A stretch of DNA of 64,000 nt, taken from positions 62,001 through 126,000 of the forward strand of contig NZ_MSIG01000004.1 in the NCBI RefSeq assembly GCF_001927285.1. Direction: 5' to 3'. The notes beneath the pieces are model-generated. The model did not search any database. It saw only the letters and a program-made list of their open reading frames with translations, and was not told the DNA's origin. This DNA is from Mongoliimonas terrestris. Its GTDB lineage: Bacteria; Pseudomonadota; Alphaproteobacteria; Rhizobiales; Pleomorphomonadaceae. This document shows, one piece after another, positions 28,500 to 36,520 of the stretch (within the stretch, counting starts at the first letter, position 1; each line of letters opens with the position of its first letter). A program made the translations under genes and the position numbers.

Positions 28500-30398
28500 A
28501 TGAGCCGATATGGCGAGGTCTACGCGGCCTGGAAGCAGGATCCTCATGGCTTCTGGTCGGAGGCCGCTGCGGCGATCGACTGGATCGAACAGCCGCGCGC
28601 GGCCTTCGACGCGGACGCAGGCGTCTACGGCCGCTGGTTCCCGGGCGGCGTCTGCAACACCGCCTGGAATTGCCTGGACCGGCACGTGGCGGCCGGACGC
28701 GGCGACCAGCCGGCGGTGATCTACGACAGCCCGATCACCGGGTCCAAGCGCATCCTCACCTACCGGGAGATGACAGACGCGGTGTCCGCGATGGCCGCCG
28801 TGCTCCTCGACCGGGGCATCGTCGCCGGTGACCGGGTGATCGTCTACATGCCGATGATCCCGGAAGCGGTCGTCGCCATGCTCGCCTGCGCCCGCATCGG
28901 GGCGATCCACTCGGTGGTGTTCGGCGGCTTCGCGTCGCGCGAACTCGCCACCCGCATCGACGACGCCAAGCCGAAGGCGATCATCTCCGCCTCCTGCGGT
29001 ATCGAGCCGAACCGCATCATCGCCTACAAGCCGCTCCTCGACGAGGCGATCGGCTTCTCCGCTCACAAGCCCGAGACCGTGCTCGTTCACCAGCGCGAGC
29101 AGGTGACCGCCAGCCTGATCGAGGGACGGGACCTTGATCTGGCGGCCGCCATGGCGGCGGTCGCGGGCCGGCCGGTGCCGTGCGCGCCGGTTGCGGCGAC
29201 GGATCCGGCCTACATCCTCTACACCTCCGGCACCACCGGCCAGCCGAAGGGCGTGGTCCGCGACACCGGCGGCCATATGGTGGCGCTCGCCTGGTCCATG
29301 GGCGCCGTCTACGACATCAAGCCGGGGGAGGTGTTCTGGGCCGCCTCGGACGTCGGCTGGGTCGTCGGCCACAGCTACATCGTCTACGCGCCGCTCCTCA
29401 TCGGCGCGACCACGGTCGTTTACGAGGGCAAGCCGGTCGGCACGCCCGACCCGGGCGCCTTCTGGCGCATGGTAGCGGACTACAAGATCGCGGCGCTCTT
29501 CACCGCGCCGACGGCCTTCCGGGCGATCAAGAAGGAGGATCCGAACGGCACGTTCATCGGCAAGTACGACCTCTCGTCCCTGCGCACCCTCTTCCTTGCG
29601 GGCGAGCGGGCGGATCCGGACACGGTAAAGTGGGCCGAGGAGAAGCTGAACGTGCCGGTGGTCGACCACTGGTGGCAGACGGAGACCGGTTGGGCGATCG
29701 CCGCCAACCCGGTCGGCCTCGGCCTGCTGCCGGTCAAGCACGGCTCCCCGACGGTGCCGATGCCGGGCTATGCGGTGGAGGTGCTGGACGACGCCGGCCA
29801 TCCGGTGGAGGCCGGCAAGCTCGGCAACATCGTGGTCAAGCTGCCGCTGCCCCCGGGCTGCCTGCCGACGCTCTGGAACGCCGACGAGCGGTTCCGTTCC
29901 AGCTACCTCGCCGAGTTCCCCGGCTACTACAAGACCGCCGACGCCGGCATCATGGACGCGGACGGCTATCTCTTCATCATGAGCCGCACCGACGACATCA
30001 TCAATGTCGCCGGCCACCGCCTCTCCACGGGCGGGATGGAGGAGGTGTTGGCAAGCCATCCGGACGTGGCCGAATGCGCCGTCATCGGCATCGCGGACGC
30101 GCTGAAGGGCCAGGCGCCCTGCGGCTTCGTGGTGCTGAAGGCCGGGGTGACGAAGCCGCACGTGGAGATCGAGAAGGAACTGGTCGGGCTCGTCCGCGAC
30201 AAGATCGGCCCCGTGGCAGCCTTCAAGCTCGCCATCACGGTGGACCGGCTGCCGAAGACGCGCTCGGGCAAGATCCTGCGTGGCACCATGCGGCAGATCG
30301 CCGACGGCGAGGACTTCCGCATGCCCGCCACCATCGACGACCCGGCCATCCTGGACGAGATCCGGGCCGCGATCGGCGCCAAGGCCGGCAAGGCCTGA
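28500..30398 (+). CDS. prpE: Propionyl-CoA synthetase
   Basis: A 632-residue ANL-superfamily enzyme that activates propionate to propionyl-CoA through an adenylate. The ATP-binding motif YTSGTTGQPKG begins at residue 241, and the catalytic lysine is K591 in RSGKILRG. The variant WWQTETGW and the opening region RYGEVYAAWKQDPHGFWSEA are PrpE rather than acetyl-CoA synthetase features. A GGGAGG site stands upstream of the ATG. No methylcitrate cycle genes lie in the window. Confidence 0.94.
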   Translation: MSRYGEVYAAWKQDPHGFWSEAAAAIDWIEQPRAAFDADAGVYGRWFPGGVCNTAWNCLDRHVAAGRGDQPAVIYDSPITGSKRILTYREMTDAVSAMAAVLLDRGIVAGDRVIVYMPMIPEAVVAMLACARIGAIHSVVFGGFASRELATRIDDAKPKAIISASCGIEPNRIIAYKPLLDEAIGFSAHKPETVLVHQREQVTASLIEGRDLDLAAAMAAVAGRPVPCAPVAATDPAYILYTSGTTGQPKGVVRDTGGHMVALAWSMGAVYDIKPGEVFWAASDVGWVVGHSYIVYAPLLIGATTVVYEGKPVGTPDPGAFWRMVADYKIAALFTAPTAFRAIKKEDPNGTFIGKYDLSSLRTLFLAGERADPDTVKWAEEKLNVPVVDHWWQTETGWAIAANPVGLGLLPVKHGSPTVPMPGYAVEVLDDAGHPVEAGKLGNIVVKLPLPPGCLPTLWNADERFRSSYLAEFPGYYKTADAGIMDADGYLFIMSRTDDIINVAGHRLSTGGMEEVLASHPDVAECAVIGIADALKGQAPCGFVVLKAGVTKPHVEIEKELVGLVRDKIGPVAAFKLAITVDRLPKTRSGKILRGTMRQIADGEDFRMPATIDDPAILDEIRAAIGAKAGKA

Positions 30399-30429
30399 CC
30401 TATCGCGCCGTGGAGGGACGAACCGGGCT

Positions 30430-31632
30430 TCAGGCGGCCCGGTTCTCCGCCAGCGTGGTCCGGGCAGTGGAACCCACCGCCAGAGCGATCGCACCGGCGA
30501 CGATCACCGCCGCTGCCGCGACCGTGAAGCCGGACGGCGGGTCGAGCGCCAGCGCCGCCGCGATGCCGGGCACCGCCACCGGACCCAGCGACATGCCCAC
30601 ATCGTTGCCGGTGCGGAAGAGGCCCATGGCGCGCCCGGTGTGACGGCGATCGACGCCGCGGAGCGCGACGGCCCCGGCCGCCGGGATCATTGTGCCCGTC
30701 GCGGCCATCAGGAGGGCCGCGCCGATCCAGAGCATCGCAACCGTCGGGGCGAGCGCCATGGCGGCGAGGGACACGAGCGTCGCCAGGGTCGCGGCCGCCA
30801 GCGTGCGGCCGGCGCCCCAGCGGTCGATGCCGGCGGCGGAGAGCGGCATCACCGCCAGATTGGCCGCCGTGCCGACGCCGACGATGGCGCCGATCATGCC
30901 AGGGGTCAGGTCGAGGCTGTTGAGGCCCACGTCCGGGATCACCGTCCAGCCGGCGCCGATCCGGGCGAAGAAGGCCGCGAACCCCATGAGCGCGCCCGCC
31001 ACCAGCGCCGGCCCGATCAGGCTGGCGCTCGGCGCATCGGCCGGCCGGGGGGCACCGGTGCCGACGGTCGACGGCGGCGCCGCAGGCAGCAGGCGCACGG
31101 CGGTGACGGCCGCCACGGCGAGCACCGCCTGGGCCATGAAGGGCACGTGGGCGCCGAGCGGCCCGACCAACAGGCCGCCGACCAGCGGGCCGACGGCGAA
31201 GGCGAGCAGCAGCGAGCTCTGGAACCATGACATGGCCGCCCCGCGCCGCTCCGGCCCGGCCTTCAGGATCAGCGCCGTCATGGCGGCGGTGGAGAAGAGG
31301 GCGGATCCGGCACCCTGGATGGCGATGGCGACCATCAGCACTTCGAAGCCGAGCGGCGCGATGGCCAGAAGCGACCCGGCGAACAGCACCCCGAGCCCGA
31401 CGAGGGCGGCGGTGCGCAGGCCGACCCGGTCCACCAGCACGCCGGCGGGCAGGTTGGAGAGGAGCCGGGCGAAGCCGAACGCGCCCATCAGGAGGCCGCT
31501 TGCCACCGCGCTCCGGCCGTTCTCGGCGGTCAGCAGCGGCAGGGCGGGCACCATCATGCCGAAGCCCAGCATGGTGGCGAAGGTGGCGGCGGCGATCGGG
31601 ACCGCGGTCGCGCGAAAAGTGTCTGCGGTCAT
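30430..31632 (-). CDS. Major facilitator superfamily transporter
   Basis: A 400-residue MFS protein with twelve predicted transmembrane helices. The motif A-like loop between helices 2 and 3 reads LPAGVLVDRVGLRTAA. It is most like drug/metabolite exporters of the 12-helix type. The start at 31632 is 52 bases from the divergent TetR gene, and the intergenic region contains a palindrome that fits a TetR operator. Repression of this exporter by the neighbour is the likely arrangement. The substrate is unknown. Confidence 0.9.
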   Translation of the reverse strand: MTADTFRATAVPIAAATFATMLGFGMMVPALPLLTAENGRSAVASGLLMGAFGFARLLSNLPAGVLVDRVGLRTAALVGLGVLFAGSLLAIAPLGFEVLMVAIAIQGAGSALFSTAAMTALILKAGPERRGAAMSWFQSSLLLAFAVGPLVGGLLVGPLGAHVPFMAQAVLAVAAVTAVRLLPAAPPSTVGTGAPRPADAPSASLIGPALVAGALMGFAAFFARIGAGWTVIPDVGLNSLDLTPGMIGAIVGVGTAANLAVMPLSAAGIDRWGAGRTLAAATLATLVSLAAMALAPTVAMLWIGAALLMAATGTMIPAAGAVALRGVDRRHTGRAMGLFRTGNDVGMSLGPVAVPGIAAALALDPPSGFTVAAAAVIVAGAIALAVGSTARTTLAENRAA

Positions 31633-31668
31633 GCTATCAGTTCCCGTTCGAGACGATGCTGCAATCAA

Positions 31669-31683
31669 ACTAGACGGTCCAGT
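31669..31683. promoter_or_regulatory. Probable TetR-family operator
   Basis: ACTAGACGGTCCAGT is a 15-bp palindrome (ACTrGAC-s-GTCyAGT) with six of seven arm positions matching. It lies in the 51-base gap between the divergent MFS and TetR genes and directly abuts the ATG at 31684. Its position would block both promoters, as in many TetR-exporter pairs. Confidence 0.65.
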
Positions 31684-32307
31684 ATGATTATGCAAGACGA
31701 CGAACCCAGAACGGGTCGCCGCGGCGAGGCCAAGCGGGAGGTGATTCTGGATGCGGCCGAGCGCTGCTTCCTCACCGACGGCTTCGCGGTCAGTCTCGAT
31801 CGGATCGCCGCCGAGGCGGACGTTTCCAAGCAGACCATCTACAGCCATTTCGGGAACAAGGAGGGGCTCTACCGGGCGGTGGCGCTGCGCCGGAAGTGGC
31901 CGGTGCACGAAGCGCTGCGAGCGGACATTCCGGTGCGCGAGGCGCTGTTCCGCTTCGGACTGGCTCTTCTGGAAAAGGTGACCGCGCCGGAGACCGTTCG
32001 GCTGCACCGGCTGCTGGTCGGGCAGGTGTCGCAGTTTCCCGATCTGGCCCGGATCCATCATGAGATCGGCCCGCAGCGTAGCCTGGAGGGCCTCGCCGAC
32101 TACTTGCGTCCCCTGGTGGCGGCCGGCCGGCTCGACGTGGAGGACGCCGAACTGGCGGCGGACCACTTCTTCGGCCTCCTCCTTGGGACCACCCGGCAGC
32201 GCCTCCTGTTCGGCGCCATGCCGAGCCCGTCCACCGATGACAACCGCAGGGTCGCGGAGCGGGCGGTGGTTGCCTTCTGCCGGGCCTACTGCCGGGCGGA
32301 GGCCTGA
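31684..32307 (+). CDS. TetR-family transcriptional regulator
   Basis: A 207-residue repressor. The N-terminal helix-turn-helix (about 20-65) includes ILDAAERCFLTDGFAVSLDR and VSKQTIYSHFGNKEGL, the standard TetR pattern. The C-terminal ligand domain contains the TetR_C-type region LHRLLVGQVSQFPDLAR. The start could be 31684 or the second ATG at 31690; no Shine-Dalgarno sequence fits either because the operator palindrome abuts the start, so initiation may be near-leaderless. It presumably represses the divergent MFS gene and itself. Confidence 0.9.
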   Translation: MIMQDDEPRTGRRGEAKREVILDAAERCFLTDGFAVSLDRIAAEADVSKQTIYSHFGNKEGLYRAVALRRKWPVHEALRADIPVREALFRFGLALLEKVTAPETVRLHRLLVGQVSQFPDLARIHHEIGPQRSLEGLADYLRPLVAAGRLDVEDAELAADHFFGLLLGTTRQRLLFGAMPSPSTDDNRRVAERAVVAFCRAYCRAEA

Positions 32308-32323
32308 TCCCGACCGCCAACGG

Positions 32324-32349
32324 AAAACGGCCGGGTCGCCCCGGCCGTC
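32324..32349 (-). terminator. Terminator between convergent tetR and trcR
   Basis: ACGGCCGGG pairs with CCCGGCCGT around TCGC. On the minus strand the hairpin is followed by TTTT, so it should terminate the trcR transcript; it may also slow transcripts from the regulator gene. Confidence 0.7.
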
Positions 32350-32376
32350 CGAATGCGCTCGAGCCGTGTCCGAGGA

Positions 32377-33087
32377 TCAGAGATCGTCGTCGTCCTCGTC
32401 CGGCTTGCGCGTCATGGACTTCAGTTTGGCGAACACCGCGTCGGCGTCCAACTCGTCCTCGTCCGGCTGCGGCTTGCCGCTGCGGAAGCCGGCGAGCGCG
32501 TCCTCGGACGTGGTCTCGTCCACCGGCAACAGGCTCGGGGCCGGCTCCAGCACCTTCTCGGGCGAGATCTTGCCGGCCTTCTCTACTTCCATGTCGAGCT
32601 CTAGCTGGGAGCAGAGGCCGAGCGTCACCGGGTCGAGCGGCGTCAGGCTGGCGGAGTTCCAGTGGGTCCGGTCGCGGATCTGAGCGATCGTGGACTTGGT
32701 GGTGCCGACGAGGCGCATGATCTGCGCGTCCTTCAGCTCCGGATGGTTGCGCACTAGCCACAGAATGGCGTTCGGCCGGTCCTGACGGCGCGACACCGGC
32801 GTGTAGCGCGGGCCCCGGCGCTTGGCTTCCGGCACCCGCACCTTCGGATCGGCGAGCTTCAGGCGGTGCTCCGGGTTCTTCTCGGCGCGCTGGATTTCCT
32901 CGCGGGTGAGCTGGCCGGTGAGCACCGGGTCGAGGCCCTTGATGCCCTGAGCCGCCTCACCGTCGGCCACGGCCTTCACTTCAAGGGGATGCAGCTTGCA
33001 GAATGCGGCGATCTGATCGAACGACAGGGCCGTGTTCTCGACCAGCCACACGGCCGTTGCCTTCGGCATGAGGGGCGCGTTCGACAT
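32377..33087 (-). CDS. trcR: DUF1013 cell-cycle regulator TrcR
   Basis: A 236-residue protein of the DUF1013 family, annotated in alphaproteobacteria as the cell-cycle transcriptional regulator TrcR. The opening MPKATAVWLVENTALSFDQI and the central DRPNAILWLVRNHPELKDAQ followed by GTTKSTIAQI look like two helix-turn-helix-type segments. The C-terminal ~80 residues are acidic and end in DDDD. The start at 33087 avoids a TTG one codon earlier. Its presence supports placement in the alphaproteobacteria. Confidence 0.85.
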   Translation of the reverse strand: MSNAPLMPKATAVWLVENTALSFDQIAAFCKLHPLEVKAVADGEAAQGIKGLDPVLTGQLTREEIQRAEKNPEHRLKLADPKVRVPEAKRRGPRYTPVSRRQDRPNAILWLVRNHPELKDAQIMRLVGTTKSTIAQIRDRTHWNSASLTPLDPVTLGLCSQLELDMEVEKAGKISPEKVLEPAPSLLPVDETTSEDALAGFRSGKPQPDEDELDADAVFAKLKSMTRKPDEDDDDL

Positions 33088-33319
33088 CAAGTCAAATCCT
33101 TCTCGTATGGTCCCCCGGCTCTCGCCGGTGGCCCGAAGTCGCTTCGCGATGACGGGGAATGTGGGCTCTTATAGCCAGTTGAGAAGATCCGCGCAATTCT
33201 TCGGAAGCACGCGTGGGACGACGTCGAAGGGGGCGGATCGGCCGGGGCACCAGGGCATCGCCGGGGCGTCAGGGCGTGGCCGGGGCCGGAAGTGCCGAGC
33301 CGACGCATCACCCTCCGCC

Positions 33320-33414
33320 GTCACGGTCCGCGCAGGCGGACCAGCCACGCATTTGGGCCGGACGTTGGTTTCTGGGGAGAAAGCGTGGGTGGACCGCCTG
33401 AAGCGGACCATGAC
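33320..33414. repeat. Single copy of an inverted-repeat element related to the 60.9-61.8 kb array
   Basis: Left end GTCACGGTCCGCGCAGGCGG at 33320 and right end TGAAGCGGACCATGAC finishing at 33414 enclose a ~95-base element whose termini are inverted (GTCAyGGTCCGC... / ...GCGGACCATGAC; CCACGC / GCGTGG). The same ends recur in each unit of the tandem array at 60895-61827. It lies in the 425-base gap between the trcR start and the oxidoreductase gene; no gene is seen there. Confidence 0.7.
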
Positions 33415-33512
33415 GATGGCGGTGTGAATTGAGCGGCTTCGGTCGACGACGAACGGAAATCGCGCTTTTCGCGACCTTGTACCCCTTTGCCCTCTCCGGT
33501 CCCTCCCTTGCC

Positions 33513-34487
33513 TCAGGTCGTCAGCATGATCTTGCCCACGTGGTCCGCTTCCAGCAGGCGGTGCGCCTCGGCGGCCTGGGCCAGTGGCAGCACGGCGTCG
33601 ATCACCGGCGCGACGGTGCCGGCGGCGAGAAGCGGCCAGACCTTCTCCTCAAGGCTGGCGGCGATGCGCGCCTTGAAGGCGGGGTCACGCGCCCGCAAGG
33701 TGGAACCCGTGTGGGTCAGGCGCTTCAGCATCAGGCGGGTGAAGTTCACCGTCTGCTTCGGCCCGCGCAGGAAGGCGATCTGGACGATGCGCCCTTCCAC
33801 GGCCGCGGCCTCGTAGTTGCGGTCGATGTAGTCCCCGCCCACCATGTCGAGAATCACGTCCACGCCCTTGCCGCCGGTCGCCTGCTTGACGGCGGCCACG
33901 AAGTCCTCGTCCCGATAGTTGACGGCGAGGTCGGCGCCGAGATCACGGCAGACGCGGCACTTGTCGGCGCTACCCGCCGTGGCGAACACGGTGGCGCCGA
34001 AAGCCTTGGCAAGCTGGATCGCCGTGGTGCCGATGCCGCTCGTCCCGCCATGGACGAGGAAGCTCTCGCCCGGCTGCAAGCCCGCCCGGTCGAACACGTT
34101 AGACCAGACGGTGAAGAAGGTCTCCGGCAGGGCGGCAGCCTTGATGAAGTCGTAGCCGTCCGGCAACGGCAGGGCGTTCGAGCCGTCGACGACCGCGTAT
34201 TCCGCATAGCCGCCGCCGGCCACGAGCGCCGTGACAGCGTCGCCCACCTGCCAGGGGCCTGCGAGATCGCCGCGGGCCACCACGGTCCCGGCGATCTCCA
34301 GGCCAGGAATGTCGGATGCGCCCGGCGGCGGCGGATAGCCGCCTTCCCGCTGCAGGCTGTCCGGCCGGTTGACGCCGGCTGCCCTCACCTTCACCAGGAT
34401 CTCCCGGTCCTTCGGCACCGGCACCGGCCGCGTGGTCGGCGCCAGCACCTCCGGTCCGCCCGGACGGGTGATCTCGATGGCGGTCAT
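33513..34487 (-). CDS. NAD(P)H-quinone oxidoreductase (zinc-free MDR family)
   Basis: A 324-residue medium-chain dehydrogenase/reductase of the quinone oxidoreductase (PIG3/QOR) type. The N-terminal GroES-like domain has VRAAGVNRPDSLQREGGYPP, and the Rossmann domain has VHGGTSGIGTTAIQLAKAFG, the NADPH motif of this subgroup. No zinc ligands are seen. The start at 34487 (MTAIEITRPGGPEVL) is the usual family start; longer frames are not supported. Likely a cytosolic quinone or enone reductase. Confidence 0.92.
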   Translation of the reverse strand: MTAIEITRPGGPEVLAPTTRPVPVPKDREILVKVRAAGVNRPDSLQREGGYPPPPGASDIPGLEIAGTVVARGDLAGPWQVGDAVTALVAGGGYAEYAVVDGSNALPLPDGYDFIKAAALPETFFTVWSNVFDRAGLQPGESFLVHGGTSGIGTTAIQLAKAFGATVFATAGSADKCRVCRDLGADLAVNYRDEDFVAAVKQATGGKGVDVILDMVGGDYIDRNYEAAAVEGRIVQIAFLRGPKQTVNFTRLMLKRLTHTGSTLRARDPAFKARIAASLEEKVWPLLAAGTVAPVIDAVLPLAQAAEAHRLLEADHVGKIMLTT

Positions 34488-34650
34488 GGTCGCGGGGAAA
34501 TCTGGCACGGATCCGTTCCTTGGCTCATAGGCGGGGCTTCTAGGCTGGGCTTTCTTCGACACCGGGCGAACGCCGCCCGCAAGCGATCGTTCTCTTCGCG
34601 CTTGCGCTACCCTAATCTTCCGGGTGCGAGCATCAGAGGAGACGATCGCC

Positions 34651-34839
34651 ATGGTGTGGGACGACGAGCGCGCTGTGAAGCCACCGGTACACCAGATCGG
34701 CCAGGACCTGTCGTCGCTGTCCGTGGCGGAGTTGACGGAGCGGATCGCTCTTCTGGAAGGCGAGATCGTCCGCTTGCGGGACGCGCTTGCGGCAAAGACC
34801 GACGTGCGGTCTGCCGCCGACGCGCTTTTCAGACGTTAA
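34651..34839 (+). CDS. DUF1192 family small protein
   Basis: A 62-residue protein of the DUF1192 family, conserved in alphaproteobacteria with no known function. The family core is LSVAELTERIALLEGEIVRL, a predicted coiled coil. AGAGGAGA upstream fixes the start at 34651. It lies two transcription units upstream of rcdA, separated from it by a candidate small RNA. Confidence 0.85.
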   Translation: MVWDDERAVKPPVHQIGQDLSSLSVAELTERIALLEGEIVRLRDALAAKTDVRSAADALFRR

Positions 34840-34965
34840 GGCGCGGATTCCAAATCGTTTCCAGGTCCCGTCGCGCCAACTGCATGTTGCGGTTCAGCAG
34901 ACGCTTGCGGTCAGCTTGGCGTCATCTGTATCGATACGGCATGCATCCCAAACAAGCAGATCTCA

Positions 34966-34981
34966 TTAACTGTAAATTAAC
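34966..34981 (+). promoter_or_regulatory. Perfect CtrA box
   Basis: TTAA-CTGTAAA-TTAAC is an exact match to the CtrA consensus TTAA-N7-TTAAC. It lies about 25-30 bases before the first hairpin of the candidate small RNA at ~35000, which is where CtrA boxes overlap the -35 region of activated promoters. rcdA starts about 305 bases further on. Confidence 0.65.
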
Positions 34982-34999
34982 CAGATGTCTGCATTCTGT

Positions 35000-35096
35000 G
35001 GGGGTCCGGTCTTCTGGACGGCGAGTGGCGGATGTCACTCTGTTTGAGCCTCCCTGTTCAACTTTCCAAGAGCCGTGCCCGTCACGGCTCTTTTTT
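35000..35096 (+). ncRNA. Candidate structured small RNA, four hairpins, CtrA-linked
   Basis: The segment between DUF1192 and rcdA folds into four successive hairpins. These are GTCCGG/CTGGAC with loop TCTT (35004-35019); GAGTGGC/GTCACTC with loop GGAT (35023-35040); TTGAG/TTCAA with loop CCTCCCTG (35044-35061); and a terminator stem (35068-35092) followed by T6. The third loop would display CCUCCC, an anti-Shine-Dalgarno sequence common in Hfq-dependent alphaproteobacterial small RNAs. A perfect CtrA box at 34966-34981 sits at the expected -35 position. No ribosome site or open frame fits. The 5' end is an estimate. Identity with a known RNA family could not be tested. Confidence 0.6.
35068..35096 (+). 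terminator. Rho-independent terminator of the candidate small RNA
   Basis: AAGAGCCGTG pairs perfectly with CACGGCTCTT (ten pairs) and is followed by a T-run. It lies 190 bases before rcdA, so it ends an upstream short transcript rather than rcdA. Confidence 0.85.
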
Positions 35097-35286
35097 CTTT
35101 GTGTCGGCCAAGGAATAGGCCATATGGCATACGCGTTGCCTGTTCGGATCGATCTCGGACCCGTGAGTCCCGGAACGGCACGAAACGCGCTATGATCCGC
35201 GTTCGGCCTTCCAACGGTAGACCGGGGAGATTGCGGCGCTCGCGGATCATGCGTGGGCGCGTCTCCAGGACGTGAGGCTTAAGCGT

Positions 35287-35820
35287 ATGAGTGAGTTCGT
35301 CGTCACCGATGCCATGGACCCGCATCCCATCGCGTTCGCCGAGCGGTTCGCCAGCTCCGAGACGTTCCGCGACCTCTTCCGCGAGGGGATGACCCTGGTG
35401 GAGGAGACCGCCGCCTATCTGGACGGGGACGGGCGCAAGGACAGCCGCACCCTGCCGCGGGCGGGTTCGCTCCTCTACACCACCGAATCCATGCGCCTGA
35501 CGACCCGCCTGATGCAGCTGGCGTCGTGGCTTCTCCTGCAGCGTGCCGTCAACGAGGGTGAAATCTCCTCCGAGCAGGCGAACTCGGAGAAGCGCAAGGT
35601 GCGCCTCGACAGCGTCCCGAACGCCCAACGCGTGGCGGGTTTCGACGAGCTGCCAGACGCGTTGCGGGCGTTGATCGAGCGTTCCGTCCGCCTGCAGGAC
35701 CGCATCCGCCATCTGGATCAGGCGATGTATGGTCCGAAGCTGGTGGGCGAGGCGGGCGCGAACCCGGTCGCGCGGGACCTCGGCCGGCTCGCGGATGCCT
35801 TCGGCGCGCGGCGGGATTGA
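35287..35820 (+). CDS. rcdA: RcdA-family (DUF1465) regulator of CtrA degradation
   Basis: A 177-residue helical protein of the DUF1465 family, to which Caulobacter RcdA belongs. RcdA is a ClpXP adaptor that delivers the cell-cycle regulator CtrA and other substrates for proteolysis. The family region HPIAFAERFASSETFRDLFR and the long helical middle (TRLMQLASWLLLQRAV) are visible. The start at 35287 matches the family N-terminus; a start five codons earlier is possible. It is followed by a terminator shared with the convergent rpmE gene. Confidence 0.88.
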   Translation: MSEFVVTDAMDPHPIAFAERFASSETFRDLFREGMTLVEETAAYLDGDGRKDSRTLPRAGSLLYTTESMRLTTRLMQLASWLLLQRAVNEGEISSEQANSEKRKVRLDSVPNAQRVAGFDELPDALRALIERSVRLQDRIRHLDQAMYGPKLVGEAGANPVARDLGRLADAFGARRD

Positions 35821-35887
35821 CGGCAAGGGCGCTCCGGGTCAGGGCGTCTCATACCCGGCTCCTGGGTCCAGACGCGCTAAGCGCACG

Positions 35888-35914
35888 ACAAAAAGCCCCG
35901 GTTTCCCGGGGCTT
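35888..35914. terminator. Bidirectional terminator between rcdA and rpmE
   Basis: AAAAGCCCCGG pairs with CCGGGGCTTTT around a four-base loop, with A- and T-runs on the two sides. It would end both the plus-strand rcdA transcript and the minus-strand rpmE transcript. Confidence 0.9.
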
Positions 35915-35997
35915 TTCTGTAAGGGCTCGACCCTGCGGCACATGGCGCTGGCCGACGCCCGTCGCCTCTTTGAGGCGCCGGCTCGCCGCCCGGCCGC

Positions 35998-36222
35998 TTA
36001 TTTGCCGAACAGACCGCCAAACCTGGAGTTGAAGCGCGACACGCGGCCGGCGCGATCCAGCATCTGCTGGTTGCCGCCGGTCCACGCCGGGTGCGACTTC
36101 GGGTCGATGTCGAGGTTCAGCGTCTCGCCTTCCGCGCCGTAGCACGAGCGGGTCACGAACTCGGTGCCGTCCGTCATCACGACCTTGATGGTGTGATAGT
36201 CCGGATGAATGCCCTGCTTCAT
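35998..36222 (-). CDS. rpmE: 50S ribosomal protein bL31
   Basis: A 74-residue large-subunit ribosomal protein. [20 protein letters not shown] and [10 protein letters not shown] are diagnostic for bL31. Only one cysteine is present (in SCYGAEG), so this is the zinc-independent form. The ATG at 36222 follows a GAAGGA ribosome site. It is divergent from the ABC exporter gene with a 298-base gap. Confidence 0.96.
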   Translation of the reverse strand: MKQGIHPDYHTIKVVMTDGTEFVTRSCYGAEGETLNLDIDPKSHPAWTGGNQQMLDRAGRVSRFNSRFGGLFGK

Positions 36223-36520
36223 CTCTTGATGTCCTTCATCGATCTGCTGCGCACCCGTCGCCGGGGCGGGCCGAATGGCTGACGAGGTGGTCCGAACGCC
36301 TGCTGGCACGAAAAGCGCCCGACACGGCGGCAGGCCGCCCACGACCACGTGGCGACCTTCGGACTGCTCGCGTTCGGCGGCCTCTATACAGGAAGCCCGG
36401 CGGGCAGACAAGCCGTCGCGGTGTCAACCGTACGCCAACTCGGGCGGACTTGCGCCCGCACCGGCCGCATGGTCAATCTTCGCCCCACGGACAGGACGGT
36501 CGAACGGGAGGCGAGGCGAC

